Shown here: positions 33,977 through 43,847 of the stretch, one piece after another
Position numbering within the stretch: position 1 is the first letter of the stretch
Layout of the letters: the number at the start of each line of letters is the position of its first letter
From: an uncultured Mediterranea sp.
GTDB taxonomy: Bacteria > Bacteroidota > Bacteroidia > Bacteroidales > Bacteroidaceae
Direction: 5' to 3'
NCBI GenBank assembly: GCA_945879145.1
Contig: CAMCUZ010000004.1
Span: 1-64,000, forward strand
DNA: 64,000 nucleotides
Program-made: the position numbers and the translations under genes
The notes under the pieces: generated by a model
The model's database searches: none
The model's input: the letters and a program-made list of their open reading frames with translations, nothing else
What the model was told of the DNA's origin: nothing

Positions 33977-35089
33977 ATGAACAACAAACAGCACTCAACT
34001 GATACGAGTTATACGAGGAAATGCCTGCTGGCAGCAGGTCTGACCCTCATGATAATCCCCACTACGGCCTTGGCACAGACCGAGGTAACCGTAGGCGTGA
34101 TGCGCGGCAAAGAGTATGGCGTGACCTACATGCTGCCCCGCACAGAAATTGAAATACTGCTACAAGTCACCCGCCACCACTACACCCCGGGCGAGTACAT
34201 GAAGTATGCCGAGCAATACCTCCACTTGGGCAACGTGAAGCCCCAAGAGAACCTGACCTACTCGCTCGACAAGGTCACCATGCGCCCCATCGGCGTGCCC
34301 GACAAGGAGCACACCTACTTCGTGCGCCTGCGCGACAAATCTACCGCCCCCCTCATGGAGCTGACCGAAGAGGGCATCGTGCGCTCCATCAACATGCCCT
34401 TTAGCGGCACGCCCAAGGCCGACAGCCCAGCCACCACCCAGCCCCTCGACCCAGCCACGCAGCCCCTCGACCCCCGCAGCTTGATGACCGAAGAGATACT
34501 CATGGCCAACTCCAACGCCAAGCGGGCTGAGCTCGTGGCCAAGGAGATCTACGACATCCGCGACAGCCGCAACGCCCTGCTGCGCGGCGAAGCCGACAAC
34601 ATGCCGAAAGATGGCACCCAACTCAAGCTGATGCTCGACAACCTCAACCGCCAGGAACAGGCTCTGACCGAACTCTTTACCGGCCACGTGGAGCAGCAGA
34701 CGCAACTCATCCCCCTGCGTATCGAGCTGAAAGAGAGCACGAGCCAGGTGGCCTTCCGCTTCTCGCGTCTGCTCGGACTGCTGGACAGCCAAAACCTGGC
34801 CGGCGAACCCTACACGCTGGTGGTGACCAACCTCACCCCTGAGCTGGGCGCCCCACTCACGCCCGAGGAGGAGAAGAAGCAGCTGGATGGCGTGGCCTAC
34901 AACGTACCGGGACGTGCACGGGTGCAGCTCATCCATGGCGGACAGATGCTCTACGACAAGGAGATCCCTGTAGCTCAATTTGGCTCCAAGGAGTACCTGG
35001 CCCCAGTCCTCTTCAACAAGAATGCCACCACCAAGGTGCTATTTGATGTGAACACAGGAGCCATCCTCAAGGTAGATCGCGGCGAATAA
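33977..35089 (+). CDS. DUF4831 family exported protein
   Basis: A 370-residue protein with a signal peptide (LLAAGLTLMIIPTTALAQ). The conserved part has GVTYMLPRTEIEILLQVTRH, YAEQYLHLGNV and LVAKEIYDIRDSRNALLRGE, typical of DUF4831, a Bacteroidetes envelope family of unknown function. A short repeat PATTQPLDPATQPLDP lies in the middle. A perfect palindrome follows the stop and probably terminates both this gene and the convergent pgi. Confidence 0.83.
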   Translation: MNNKQHSTDTSYTRKCLLAAGLTLMIIPTTALAQTEVTVGVMRGKEYGVTYMLPRTEIEILLQVTRHHYTPGEYMKYAEQYLHLGNVKPQENLTYSLDKVTMRPIGVPDKEHTYFVRLRDKSTAPLMELTEEGIVRSINMPFSGTPKADSPATTQPLDPATQPLDPRSLMTEEILMANSNAKRAELVAKEIYDIRDSRNALLRGEADNMPKDGTQLKLMLDNLNRQEQALTELFTGHVEQQTQLIPLRIELKESTSQVAFRFSRLLGLLDSQNLAGEPYTLVVTNLTPELGAPLTPEEEKKQLDGVAYNVPGRARVQLIHGGQMLYDKEIPVAQFGSKEYLAPVLFNKNATTKVLFDVNTGAILKVDRGE

Positions 35090-35094
35090 AAATG

Positions 35095-35126
35095 CTGTAG
35101 GGGCGGAAAATTTTCCGCCCCTACAG
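35095..35126. terminator. Perfect 32-bp REP-like palindrome between convergent genes
   Basis: CTGTAGGGGCGGAAAA is followed at once by its exact reverse complement. It combines the outer ends of the REP-like family into one hairpin, placed 5 nt after one stop and 37 nt before the convergent pgi stop, where it can act as a terminator for both. Confidence 0.75.
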
Positions 35127-35163
35127 GTGATTATCGATTATAAATAATACCTTATCAATTTTA

Positions 35164-36501
35164 TTACAGGCGGGCACGGATGGCTTTGCTGGCCTCCTCG
35201 TAGCCGGGCTTGTTGAGCAGGGCGAACATGTTCTTCTTGTACGCCTCTACGCCGGGCTGATTGAAGGGGTTCACGCCAAGCAGGTAACCGCTAATACCGC
35301 ATGCACGCTCGAAGAAGTACATCAACGAACCGATAGCCTCCTCCGTCAGGGCGGGAATGACTACGCGCATGTTGGGCACTCCGCCATCCACGTGAGCCAG
35401 CTGCGTGCCGAGTTCAGCCATCTTGTTGACCTCGTCCACGTGCTTGCCGGCCAGGAAGTTCAAGCCGTCCAAGTTCTCCGCATCACTCGGAACCGTCAGG
35501 CTGTGGTTCACCTTCTCTACCGAGATAACCGTCTCGTATATGGTGCGCTCTCCCTCCTGGATCCATTGACCCATGGAGTGCAGGTCGGTCGAGAAGTCAA
35601 CAGCTGCGGGGAAGATACCCTTGCCGTCCTTACCCTCTGACTCGCCGTAGAGCTGCTTCCACCACTCGCTTACGTAGTGCAGTTTGGGGTTGAAGTTAAC
35701 CAGAATCTCAATCTTCTTACCCTGCTTGTAGAGCTCGTTGCGCGTAGCGGCGTAGATGGCAGCAGGATTCTGCTCGAAGGGCACGTCGGCTCCACACTTC
35801 TGCTCCATGGCAGCTGCTCCAGCCACCAGGGCACGGATGTCGTAGCCGGCCACGGCGATGGGCAACAGACCTACCGGGGTCAATACAGAGAATCGGCCAC
35901 CCACGTTGTCGGGGATGACGAAGGTCTTGTAGCCCTCCTTGTCGGCCGTTACGCGAGCTGCACCCTTCTTGGCGTCGGTCACAGCCACGATTACCCGACG
36001 TGCCTCCTCCTTACCACGCTGGCGTTCACATTGTTCGCGCAGCAAGCGGAAGGCCAGAGCCGTCTCGGTAGTCGTACCCGACTTGGAGATATTGATGATA
36101 CCAAATTTCTTATCCTTCAGGTAGTCGGTCAGTTCATACAGATAGTCCTCGCCGATGTTGTGACCTGCGAAGAGAATGACCGGACCATCCTTCTTTTCCC
36201 GCAGCCAGGCAAAGCTATCGCTCAAGGCCTCAATCACGGCGCGTGCGCCCAGGTAGCTACCGCCGATACCGGCCACTACAACGGCCTCGCAATTTTCACG
36301 CAACACTTGCGCCGTAGCCACAAGGTCGTCGAGGTGTTCCTTGGTGATAGACGAAGGCAGGTGGAGCCAGCCCAAGAAATCGTTGCCCAGACCCGTTCCA
36401 TTCTCTAATGCTTCTTGAGCAGCCTTAACCTGCTCTTTATAAGCCTCCAAGCTCTCCTTACCGATAAAGCTCAGGCTTTTTTCAATGTTCAACTGTACCA
36501 T
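35164..36501 (-). CDS. pgi: Glucose-6-phosphate isomerase
   Basis: Interconverts glucose-6-phosphate and fructose-6-phosphate. The 445-residue protein is of the shorter bacterial type. Visible are [36 protein letters not shown] (phosphate-binding loop), [19 protein letters not shown] and GMWIQ-like [17 protein letters not shown], with the closing [11 protein letters not shown] (catalytic Lys). It is third in a lysS-gpsA-pgi run, 86 nt after gpsA. Confidence 0.96.
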   Translation of the reverse strand: MVQLNIEKSLSFIGKESLEAYKEQVKAAQEALENGTGLGNDFLGWLHLPSSITKEHLDDLVATAQVLRENCEAVVVAGIGGSYLGARAVIEALSDSFAWLREKKDGPVILFAGHNIGEDYLYELTDYLKDKKFGIINISKSGTTTETALAFRLLREQCERQRGKEEARRVIVAVTDAKKGAARVTADKEGYKTFVIPDNVGGRFSVLTPVGLLPIAVAGYDIRALVAGAAAMEQKCGADVPFEQNPAAIYAATRNELYKQGKKIEILVNFNPKLHYVSEWWKQLYGESEGKDGKGIFPAAVDFSTDLHSMGQWIQEGERTIYETVISVEKVNHSLTVPSDAENLDGLNFLAGKHVDEVNKMAELGTQLAHVDGGVPNMRVVIPALTEEAIGSLMYFFERACGISGYLLGVNPFNQPGVEAYKKNMFALLNKPGYEEASKAIRARL

Positions 36502-36587
36502 ATTTATATGAGTTAATAACTTGTGTTTCTGTCTTTTTGCTCCTCGTAAAAAACGCCAACTACATGTTCTTAAGGTTTTATGCAGAT

Positions 36588-37583
36588 TTACCGGAATGAG
36601 TCGGTCAGCAGTTTGATCTCGATGGTAGGCGAAATGCGCTCGTAGAGGATGTTATAGACCGCATCTACGATGGGCATGTTGACGTGGTAGTGCTTGTTGA
36701 TCTCCTTGATACACTTGGTGCCGTAATAGCCCTCAGCAATCATTTCCATCTCAATCTGCGCACTCTTCACGCTATAGCCCTTACCAATCATGGTGCCAAA
36801 CGTGCGGTTACGGCTGAAGTTGCTGTAGCCCGTCACGAGCAGGTCGCCCAGATAGACCGACTCGGCCACGTGGCGCTCCAAGGGATGCACGGTTTGCAAG
36901 AAGCGGTTCATCTCTTGAATGGCGTTACTCATCAGTACGGCCTGGAAATTGTCGCCATACTTCAGTCCGCTACAGATACCTGCCGCGATGGCATAGACGT
37001 TCTTCAATACCGAACTGTACTCGATACCGGCCACATCGTTGCTGATCGAAGTCTTGATGTAGGCCCCCGAGAGGTGGCGTGCCACAGCGGCAGCCTTCTC
37101 GGTATCGATACAGCCTATGGTGAGGTACGAAAGGCGTTCCAAGGCCACCTCCTCAGCATGACAGGGTCCAGCCACCACGGCGATATTCTCGGGCGGTACG
37201 CCGTACTCCTTGGTGAAGTAGTCTGACACGATCACGTTGTCGTCGGGCACGATACCCTTGATGGCCGTAATGATGAATTTGTCCTTAATCTTGGTACGCA
37301 GTTTCTTGAGGTGCGACTTAAGGTAAGGCGACGGGGTGACAAATATCAAGGTATCAGATTGTTTCACCACTTCGTTGATGTTGGAGTTGAAGTTGATACG
37401 TTTCACGTCGAACTTCACACTCGTAAGGTAAGCGGGGTTGTGCCCCAGCCGCTTGAAGTCGGCAATCCGGTCGTCGCGACGCATATACCAGTTGATGGAT
37501 TCGGATTTACCCAGAACCATCTTGGCTATGGCCGTAGCCCAGCTGCCTCCTCCCATTATGGCTATCTTTCCCGGTACTTTCAT
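36588..37583 (-). CDS. gpsA: Glycerol-3-phosphate dehydrogenase [NAD(P)+]
   Basis: Reduces dihydroxyacetone phosphate to glycerol-3-phosphate for phospholipids. The 331-residue protein has the Rossmann loop [51 protein letters not shown] and the catalytic-lysine region [21 protein letters not shown]. Its start overlaps the lysS stop by 4 bp (ATGA), so translation is coupled. Confidence 0.95.
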   Translation of the reverse strand: MKVPGKIAIMGGGSWATAIAKMVLGKSESINWYMRRDDRIADFKRLGHNPAYLTSVKFDVKRINFNSNINEVVKQSDTLIFVTPSPYLKSHLKKLRTKIKDKFIITAIKGIVPDDNVIVSDYFTKEYGVPPENIAVVAGPCHAEEVALERLSYLTIGCIDTEKAAAVARHLSGAYIKTSISNDVAGIEYSSVLKNVYAIAAGICSGLKYGDNFQAVLMSNAIQEMNRFLQTVHPLERHVAESVYLGDLLVTGYSNFSRNRTFGTMIGKGYSVKSAQIEMEMIAEGYYGTKCIKEINKHYHVNMPIVDAVYNILYERISPTIEIKLLTDSFR

Positions 37584-39304
37584 ATCTTATTGATCCATTC
37601 CTCTACCTCTTTCACGGTGGGGTTGGTGAGTTCAAGCTTGTATTTCTTATTGATGCCGCAAATGTCCATGTGTACCTTCTGCGGGTTAACGCCCTCCATG
37701 TCGGCCACCAGGTTGTAGCCAGCCTTCTGAATCACAGGCACCCACTCTTCGGGGATGCCGAGTGCTACGTAGCGTGAGGCGGGGTCCTTGGGCGGAGTCT
37801 GCTCAGGACGCATCTGCGGGAAGAAGAGTACCTCCTGGATGAAGGGCTTGCCCGTCATGAGCATGGTCAAGCGGTCGATACCGATACCGATACCCGAGGT
37901 GGGAGGCATACCATACTGCAGGGCCTTGAGGAAGTCCTGGTCGATGAACATGGCCTCGTCGTCGCCCTTCTCACTCAGGCGGAGCTGCTCCTTGAAGCGT
38001 TCCTCCTGGTCGATGGGATCGTTGAGCTCGCTATAGGCGTTGGCCAGCTCCTTGCCGTTGACCATCAGCTCGAAGCGCTCGGTCAGTCCGGGCTTGCTGC
38101 GATGGGCCTTGGTCAGGGGGCTCATCTCTACGGGATAGTCGGTAATGAAGGTGGGCTGGATGTAGGTGCCCTCGCAGAACTCGCCGAAGATTTCGTCAAT
38201 CAGCTTGCCCTTGCCCATGGTGTCGTCAATCTCCATCTTGAGTTCCTTGCAGATCTGGCGGATTTCCTCTTCACTCTTATCGCTCAGGTCGTAGCCGGTC
38301 TTCTCCTGGATGGCCTCGAGGATAGGCAGGCGACGGAAGGGGGCCTTGAAGCTGATGGTCTTACCATCGATTTCCACGTCGGTAGAGCCGTTCACCTCTA
38401 GGGCGATACGCTCCAGCAGCTTCTCGGTAAAGCTCATCATCCAGTTATAATCCTTGTATTGTACGTAGAGCTCCATGCAGGTGAACTCAGGGTTGTGGTT
38501 CTTGTCCATACCCTCGTTGCGGAAGTTCTTGCCGATTTCATATACGCCCTCAAAGCCACCCACGATGAGCCGCTTGAGGTAGAGCTCGGTAGCGATACGG
38601 AGGTAGAGGTCGATGTCGAGCGAGTTGTGGTGGGTGATGAAGGGGCGTGCGCTGGCTCCGCCGGGAATGGATTGCAGGATAGGGGTCTCGACCTCGGTAT
38701 AGCCGGCTTCGTCAAACACGGCACGCATGGTCTTGATGACCTTTGAGCGCTTCAGGAAGGTCTCCTTCACGCCGTCGTTCACAATCAGGTCCACATAGCG
38801 TTGGCGGTAGCGCAGCTCGGGGTCGTCGAACTTGTCATAGGCCACACCATCCTTATACTTCACGATGGGCAGGGGGCGCAGGCTTTTGGCCAGCACGGTC
38901 AGTTTCTTGGCGTGAACGCTGATTTCACCGGTCTGGGTACGGAAGACAAATCCCTCCACGCCCACGATGTCGCCCAGGTCGAGCAGGCGCTTGAAGACGG
39001 TATTGTACATCTCCTTATCGTCGCCGGGGCAGATGTCATCGCGCGTCACATAGACCTGCACACGTCCCTTGGAGTCTTGCAGCTCCATGAACGAGGCCTT
39101 TCCCATGACGCGTCGGCACATGATACGGCCCGCAATCGATACCTGGCGAGGCTCGGCATCGTCGTTGAATTCAGCTTTTATATCAGTAGAAAAAGCGTTG
39201 GTTACATACTCTGCTGCAGGGTATGGCTCGATACCCATGGCACGCAATTCATTCAGGCTATTGCGCCGAATGATTTCCTGTTCACTAAGTTCCAGTACGT
39301 TCAT
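37580..39304 (-). CDS. lysS: Lysine--tRNA ligase, class II
   Basis: Charges tRNA-Lys. The 574-residue protein has an N-terminal OB-fold ([21 protein letters not shown]), motif 1 around [20 protein letters not shown], motif 2 [20 protein letters not shown] and motif 3 [20 protein letters not shown]. It extends past motif 3 by about 70 residues ([29 protein letters not shown]), a feature of Bacteroidetes enzymes. First gene of the lysS-gpsA-pgi transcript. Confidence 0.97.
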   Translation of the reverse strand: MNVLELSEQEIIRRNSLNELRAMGIEPYPAAEYVTNAFSTDIKAEFNDDAEPRQVSIAGRIMCRRVMGKASFMELQDSKGRVQVYVTRDDICPGDDKEMYNTVFKRLLDLGDIVGVEGFVFRTQTGEISVHAKKLTVLAKSLRPLPIVKYKDGVAYDKFDDPELRYRQRYVDLIVNDGVKETFLKRSKVIKTMRAVFDEAGYTEVETPILQSIPGGASARPFITHHNSLDIDLYLRIATELYLKRLIVGGFEGVYEIGKNFRNEGMDKNHNPEFTCMELYVQYKDYNWMMSFTEKLLERIALEVNGSTDVEIDGKTISFKAPFRRLPILEAIQEKTGYDLSDKSEEEIRQICKELKMEIDDTMGKGKLIDEIFGEFCEGTYIQPTFITDYPVEMSPLTKAHRSKPGLTERFELMVNGKELANAYSELNDPIDQEERFKEQLRLSEKGDDEAMFIDQDFLKALQYGMPPTSGIGIGIDRLTMLMTGKPFIQEVLFFPQMRPEQTPPKDPASRYVALGIPEEWVPVIQKAGYNLVADMEGVNPQKVHMDICGINKKYKLELTNPTVKEVEEWINKI

Positions 39305-39332
39305 TTCGTTTATTCTGAATCAAATTTGGGGA

Positions 39333-39340
39333 CAAATTTA
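39333..39340 (-). promoter_or_regulatory. -7 promoter element for lysS
   Basis: Minus-strand TAAATTTG matches TAnnTTTG, 28 nt before the lysS ATG. The -33 element is weak. Confidence 0.45.
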
Positions 39341-39497
39341 GAAAAGATTTTTTAGATTCCCCACATTTTTTGCTAAATAATCACTAGAACAGACCATACA
39401 CCTATTTAATATGCGAAAGAAAGAGCAAACAATGTTCGATTTTTACCCAAAATAGGCCCATATACGAACTTTGCGAGCAATTTTGCAAAACAATTCC

Positions 39498-39505
39498 TAC
39501 CTTTG
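39498..39505 (+). promoter_or_regulatory. -7 promoter element for the PCMD gene
   Basis: TACCTTTG is an exact -7 match, about 130 nt before the ATG at 39635. The 39305-39634 gap holds the lysS promoter, this element, and the GTAGCTA array that would form the 5' leader. Confidence 0.5.
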
Positions 39506-39530
39506 CGGCGTTGAAATAAAGCTATAGTGA

Positions 39531-39625
39531 GTAACCCGTGGCTAGTAGCTAGTAGCTGGTAGCTAGTAGCTGAGAACTGGTAGCTAATAACCCGTAGCTA
39601 GTAGCTGGTAGCTAGTAGCTGAAAA
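39531..39625 (+). repeat. Heptamer array (GTAGCTA/GTAGCTG) in the leader of the PCMD gene
   Basis: About 12 degenerate 7-bp units, including AGAACTG and CCCGTAG variants, end about 10 nt before the ATG at 39635. Confidence 0.85.
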
Positions 39626-39634
39626 CTAAAAAAG

Positions 39635-40600
39635 ATGAAGAAGATGATGAGACACTTGATGGCAAGCATGCTGCTGGTACTGAGTGCAGCAGCTTCGGCC
39701 CAAGAGCAGTTTGTACCGCTAAAATATGGCGACATGGAACAATGGGTAGTGCGCACCATACACGAATCGAGCGTGATTGGAGGTGCCGACAAAACCCTCT
39801 TCGAAATAGGCCCCAACCAATCCATCGCAGGCAACCAACCCTATACCAACCGGGGTGGCTCACCCTGGGGTACATCCAACGTCATGGCCAAGGTGATGGG
39901 TATCGTGAAGACCAACAATACCGTTTATCGCGATGTGCACCCCGACGGGGGCTTCTGCGCACGCATGGAGACTCACATCGAAAAGGTGAAAGTGCTCGGC
40001 ATGATGAACATCAGCGTGCTGGCTGCCGGATCCATCTTCCTGGGCGACATGAAGGAACCCATTACCGGAACCAAGGAGGGCGTGCAAGCCATGAACTGGG
40101 GCATCCCCTACACCCAGCGCCCCTACGCCCTGCGCTACGACTACTGTGTGCGAAGCAGCGGAGAGCCCAGCCGCATCAAGCTGACCGGATTCAGCAAACG
40201 CGGCGTGGTGAGCGGACCCGATAAGGCCATCACGGTACTGCTGCTACAAAAGCGCACAGAGGATGCCCAAGGCAACATTACCGCCCGACGAGTGGGTACG
40301 CTGGTCGTTACCTACGAGAAATCCACCAACGGCTGGGTGAACAAAGCCTCCTACCCCATCCTCTATGGCAACATCACCAGCCACCCCGACTACAACGCCG
40401 AGCTGATGGGCCTGCGCCAATCCGACTATGCCCGCAACAGCAAAGGCGAAATGGTGCCCGTCAAGGAGATTGGCTGGGCCACGGATAAGGAGACCCCTAC
40501 CCACCTACTGCTGCAATTCTCCTCCAGCCACGGAGGAGCCTACGTAGGCACCCCGGGGAATACGTTCTGGGTGGACAACGTGGGATTAGTCATGAAATAA
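39635..40600 (+). CDS. Exported PCMD-domain protein
   Basis: A 321-residue protein with a signal peptide (MMRHLMASMLLVLSAAASAQ). The pattern DGGFCARMETH, LAAGSIFLGDM, GIPYTQRPYALRYDYCVR, LLLQFSSSHGGAYVGTPGNT and FWVDNVGLVMK fits the 'putative carbohydrate metabolism domain' (PCMD) of Bacteroidetes surface proteins, a beta-sandwich likely to bind glycans. It stands 10 nt before the BamA-like barrel gene and is co-transcribed with it. Confidence 0.7.
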   Translation: MKKMMRHLMASMLLVLSAAASAQEQFVPLKYGDMEQWVVRTIHESSVIGGADKTLFEIGPNQSIAGNQPYTNRGGSPWGTSNVMAKVMGIVKTNNTVYRDVHPDGGFCARMETHIEKVKVLGMMNISVLAAGSIFLGDMKEPITGTKEGVQAMNWGIPYTQRPYALRYDYCVRSSGEPSRIKLTGFSKRGVVSGPDKAITVLLLQKRTEDAQGNITARRVGTLVVTYEKSTNGWVNKASYPILYGNITSHPDYNAELMGLRQSDYARNSKGEMVPVKEIGWATDKETPTHLLLQFSSSHGGAYVGTPGNTFWVDNVGLVMK

Positions 40601-40610
40601 ACTTTTGATT

Positions 40611-41801
40611 ATGAAGAAGCTGACTATACTTTTCAGTATCGCCCTGCTATGGAGCATACCCCACCTGCAGGCTCAGGACACAACGCCAACTACCGACCTG
40701 CAGGCTACTACCACACCTGCGTCCGTACCCGCCGACAGCACCAAGCGTATCGGATGGTTCAACCGCTTCTTGAACTATTTTAATGACGCCAACAAGGAGA
40801 AGCCCCAACGTAAGTTCGACTTCAGCATCATAGGCGGTCCGCACTACAGTACCGACACCAAGCTGGGTATCGGCCTGGTGGCTGCTGGACTCTACCGTAC
40901 CGACCGGAATGACTCCATCCTACCGCCCTCGAATATCTCACTCTTCGGCGACTTCTCCTCCGTGGGATTCTACCTGCTCGGCATACGCGGTACGCACCTC
41001 TTCCCACACGACCGCTACCGGCTAGACTACACCCTCTATGGCTTCTACTTCCCCAGCAAGGTGTGGGGTATAGGCTACGACGAGGGCAACCTGGACGCCA
41101 ACGAGTCGGAGATGAAGCGCTGGCAAGCCCGCATCAAGGTGGATTTCCTCTTCCGTCTGGCCCCTCGCTTCTACATGGGACCAACCGCCTCATACGACTT
41201 TGTGCTGGCCAAAGAGGTGGAGCGACCGGAACTGCTCCACGGTATGGACCGACGTACCTCTAACCTGGGTGTAGGCTTGACCATGGTCTATGACTCGCGC
41301 GACGTGATGACCAACCCCCATCGCGGCATCTACGCTTCACTCAGTCAACATTTCCGCCCCGCTTTCCTAGGCAACGACTACACCTTCTGCACTACCGACT
41401 GGCGCTTGAACCTCTACCGCAAGGTGTGGAAAGGCGGATTGATCGCGACCGACTTTCGCGGCACGCTCAACTTTGGTGACCCGTCGTGGGGTATGATGGC
41501 CCTGCTGGGAAGTTCGAACACCATGCGTGGTTACTACGAAGGACGCTACCGCGACAAGCATAAGATGGAGGGAACCATCGAGTTGCGTCAACACGTGTGG
41601 AAACGCAACGGCCTCGTGGTGTGGGCTGGAGCAGGCACGGTCTTCCCCAAGTTCAGCGCCCTCCGCTTCCGCAAGATTCTACCCAACTACGGCCTGGGCT
41701 ACCGATGGGAGTTCAAGAAAAATGTCAACGTGCGCCTGGACTACGGCTTCGGCAAGAATGGGCAGTCTGGCTTTCTGTTTAATATCAACGAAGCATTCTG
41801 A
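40611..41801 (+). CDS. BamA/TamA-type outer membrane barrel without POTRA domains
   Basis: About 396 residues from the ATG at 40611, with signal peptide (LTILFSIALLWSIPHLQAQ). The 16-strand-like barrel carries VYDSRDVMTNPHRGIYASLS and MRGYYEGRYRDKHKMEGTIE, the Omp85 signatures (the second contains an RGY-like lid-loop motif), and ends in a C-terminal Phe (NINEAF) typical for Bam substrates. There is no POTRA repeat, so it belongs to the 'surface antigen/patatin-barrel' subset. The last 20 bases are duplicated just after the stop. Confidence 0.85.
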   Translation: MKKLTILFSIALLWSIPHLQAQDTTPTTDLQATTTPASVPADSTKRIGWFNRFLNYFNDANKEKPQRKFDFSIIGGPHYSTDTKLGIGLVAAGLYRTDRNDSILPPSNISLFGDFSSVGFYLLGIRGTHLFPHDRYRLDYTLYGFYFPSKVWGIGYDEGNLDANESEMKRWQARIKVDFLFRLAPRFYMGPTASYDFVLAKEVERPELLHGMDRRTSNLGVGLTMVYDSRDVMTNPHRGIYASLSQHFRPAFLGNDYTFCTTDWRLNLYRKVWKGGLIATDFRGTLNFGDPSWGMMALLGSSNTMRGYYEGRYRDKHKMEGTIELRQHVWKRNGLVVWAGAGTVFPKFSALRFRKILPNYGLGYRWEFKKNVNVRLDYGFGKNGQSGFLFNINEAF

Positions 41802-41824
41802 TTCATATCAACGAAGCGTTCTGA
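41782..41824 (+). repeat. Duplicated 3' end of the barrel gene
   Basis: ATATCAACGAAGCATTCTGA (the end of the gene with its stop) recurs 23 bp downstream with one change (41805-41824). Confidence 0.85.
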
Positions 41825-41859
41825 CCCCGCCCAAAACCCCTCAATTTCTCTAATCGAAA

Positions 41860-43569
41860 ATGAATTATCCTAACACATTTCATCATCTGCTGGCACGCTG
41901 CTGCCGCCCCCAGCTACTCTACTTTTACTACCTCATCGCCCTGTTGCTGCCCAATATCGGCCTCACGATAACCGAGCCTATGGAACCGATGGCCCGCATC
42001 AGCAACCTGCTGCTACCTGCTGCTCTCTACGCCCTGCTGCTCACGCTCAGCCCCAAGCCGGGTAAGATGATCTGGATACTCTTTCCACTTGTCTTCATCG
42101 CAGCCTTCCAGCTGGTGCTGCTCTACCTCTTCGGTCGATCGGTCATCGCCGTGGATATGTTCCTCAACGTGGTCACCACCAATCCAGGCGAAGCGATGGA
42201 GCTACTCGACAACCTCATCCCTGGCGTGGCCGGCGTCTTTATCGTCTATCTGCCCGCACTCATTCTAGGCCTCTGCTCCCTACGCCTAGGAGAGCCGCTA
42301 CAGCCCGCCTTCATCTTGATGGCCCGCAAGCGGTCGGCCGTAGCCCTCGGGGCGGGATTGCTCTGCTTGGGCGCCACCTACCTGACCGAGCCCCACTACG
42401 CCGCTCGCAAGGAGCTCTATCCGCTCAACGCCTGCTACAACCTCTATCTGGCCGTGGAACGAGCCAACAAACAGATACACTATGCTGAGACGTCGCGCCA
42501 CTTCAGCTTCAAGGCACACTCTACCCGACCTGAGGAACGCGAGACCTACGTGCTCTTTATCGGCGAAACGGCCCGCGCCTGCAACTTCAGCCTCTATGGT
42601 TATGCACGCGACACCAACCCACAGCTGAGTCAACTCGAGGGCCTGGTGACCTTCCGCGATGCGCTAACGCAATCCAACACCACACACAAAAGCGTGCCCA
42701 TGCTGCTCTCAAGCGCCTCGGCTGAGGATTTCGACCGTATCTATGGGGAAAAGAGCCTGATTACAGCCTTCCGCGAAGCGGGCTTCCACACCCTCTTCCT
42801 CTCCAACCAACGGCCCAACCACTCGTTCATCGACTTCTTTGGCATGGAGGCCGACGAGTACCACTTCTTGCAAGAGGAGCAGCCAGGCGAGGAGATTCCC
42901 TCGGACGCCGACCTGCTAAAGGGCGTAGAACAAGCCCTCCAGAAGGAATATCCCAAGTTGCTCATCGTGCTCCACGCCTACGGCTCGCACTTCAACTACC
43001 ACGAACGCTATCCCCGCTCGATGGCCTACTTTACCCCTGACGACCAGACCGATGCAAAGTTCAAGAACCGGGCCTCGCTCGTCAACGCATACGATAACTC
43101 GCTCCGCTTTACCGATGCTATCCTGGGGCAGCTCACCTCACTCCTCGAAGCTCGTGGAGGTACGGCAGCCTGGATCTACACCTCCGACCATGGCGAGGAC
43201 CTGTTTGACGACAGCCGCCGCTGCTTTCTCCACGCCTCGCCCGTACCCACCTATTATCAGATTCACGTTCCGCTTTGGGTATGGCTCTCAACCGACTACC
43301 GCACCCGCTATCCTGTAGCCGCCGAAGCTCTCGCCGCCCATTCAAAGAAGCCTGTAGCCACCAGCCTCTCGCTCTTCCACACCCTACTGCAACTGGGCGG
43401 ACTTAGCACCCCGATGGTGACCGACACGCTCTCGCTCTGCTCTCCGCACTACCACGCTACGCCACGTTATTACCTCGACGACCACAATCGCCCTGTCCCC
43501 CTGAAGGAGCTGGGCCTGACCGACGAAGATATCGCTCAATTCCATCGTCATGACTTAGCATTCGAGTGA
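41860..43569 (+). CDS. Phosphoethanolamine transferase (EptA/sulfatase family)
   Basis: A 569-residue inner membrane enzyme that moves phosphoethanolamine from phosphatidylethanolamine to lipid A or another glycan. About five N-terminal transmembrane segments lie within residues 20-175, followed by a periplasmic sulfatase-fold domain. Visible are FIGETARACNFSLYGYARDT (metal Glu236), the nucleophile Thr in SNTTHKSVPMLLS (T274/275), LHAYGSHFNYHERYP, and TSDHGEDLFDD (metal Asp/His). Length and layout are normal. Confidence 0.9.
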   Translation: MNYPNTFHHLLARCCRPQLLYFYYLIALLLPNIGLTITEPMEPMARISNLLLPAALYALLLTLSPKPGKMIWILFPLVFIAAFQLVLLYLFGRSVIAVDMFLNVVTTNPGEAMELLDNLIPGVAGVFIVYLPALILGLCSLRLGEPLQPAFILMARKRSAVALGAGLLCLGATYLTEPHYAARKELYPLNACYNLYLAVERANKQIHYAETSRHFSFKAHSTRPEERETYVLFIGETARACNFSLYGYARDTNPQLSQLEGLVTFRDALTQSNTTHKSVPMLLSSASAEDFDRIYGEKSLITAFREAGFHTLFLSNQRPNHSFIDFFGMEADEYHFLQEEQPGEEIPSDADLLKGVEQALQKEYPKLLIVLHAYGSHFNYHERYPRSMAYFTPDDQTDAKFKNRASLVNAYDNSLRFTDAILGQLTSLLEARGGTAAWIYTSDHGEDLFDDSRRCFLHASPVPTYYQIHVPLWVWLSTDYRTRYPVAAEALAAHSKKPVATSLSLFHTLLQLGGLSTPMVTDTLSLCSPHYHATPRYYLDDHNRPVPLKELGLTDEDIAQFHRHDLAFE

Positions 43570-43597
43570 AAGCAATCAAGTCCTGTAAAGAATACGC

Positions 43598-43679
43598 CTT
43601 CTATGGGAGGTTAATAGGCCTTCTGCAGGAGATTAATATGCTTTCGGCAGGAGGTTAATATGCCTTCTGCAGGAGCTTC
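43598..43679 (+). repeat. 22-bp tandem repeat, about 3.7 copies
   Basis: Units CTTCTATGGGAGGTTAATAG, CTTCTGCAGGAGATTAATAT and TTTCGGCAGGAGGTTAATAT (each plus GC) and a partial fourth follow the EptA gene. Further on, a decayed TGTAGGGGCAG (43707) looks like a REP fragment. Nothing else is seen in 43570-43847. Confidence 0.85.
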
Positions 43680-43847
43680 TTCATCTTAGTTAAATAGAGT
43701 CTCGTCTTTTGTAGGGGCAGAATAGACCTTCAACGAAATTAGTGAAGAATCACGATATACAAAAAGAAAAGAGGCAGCTACGTTTCACAACGCAACTACC
43801 CCTGCAAACTTAAAACAACCAACAAAAGAAATAGATTATACTCTTAA

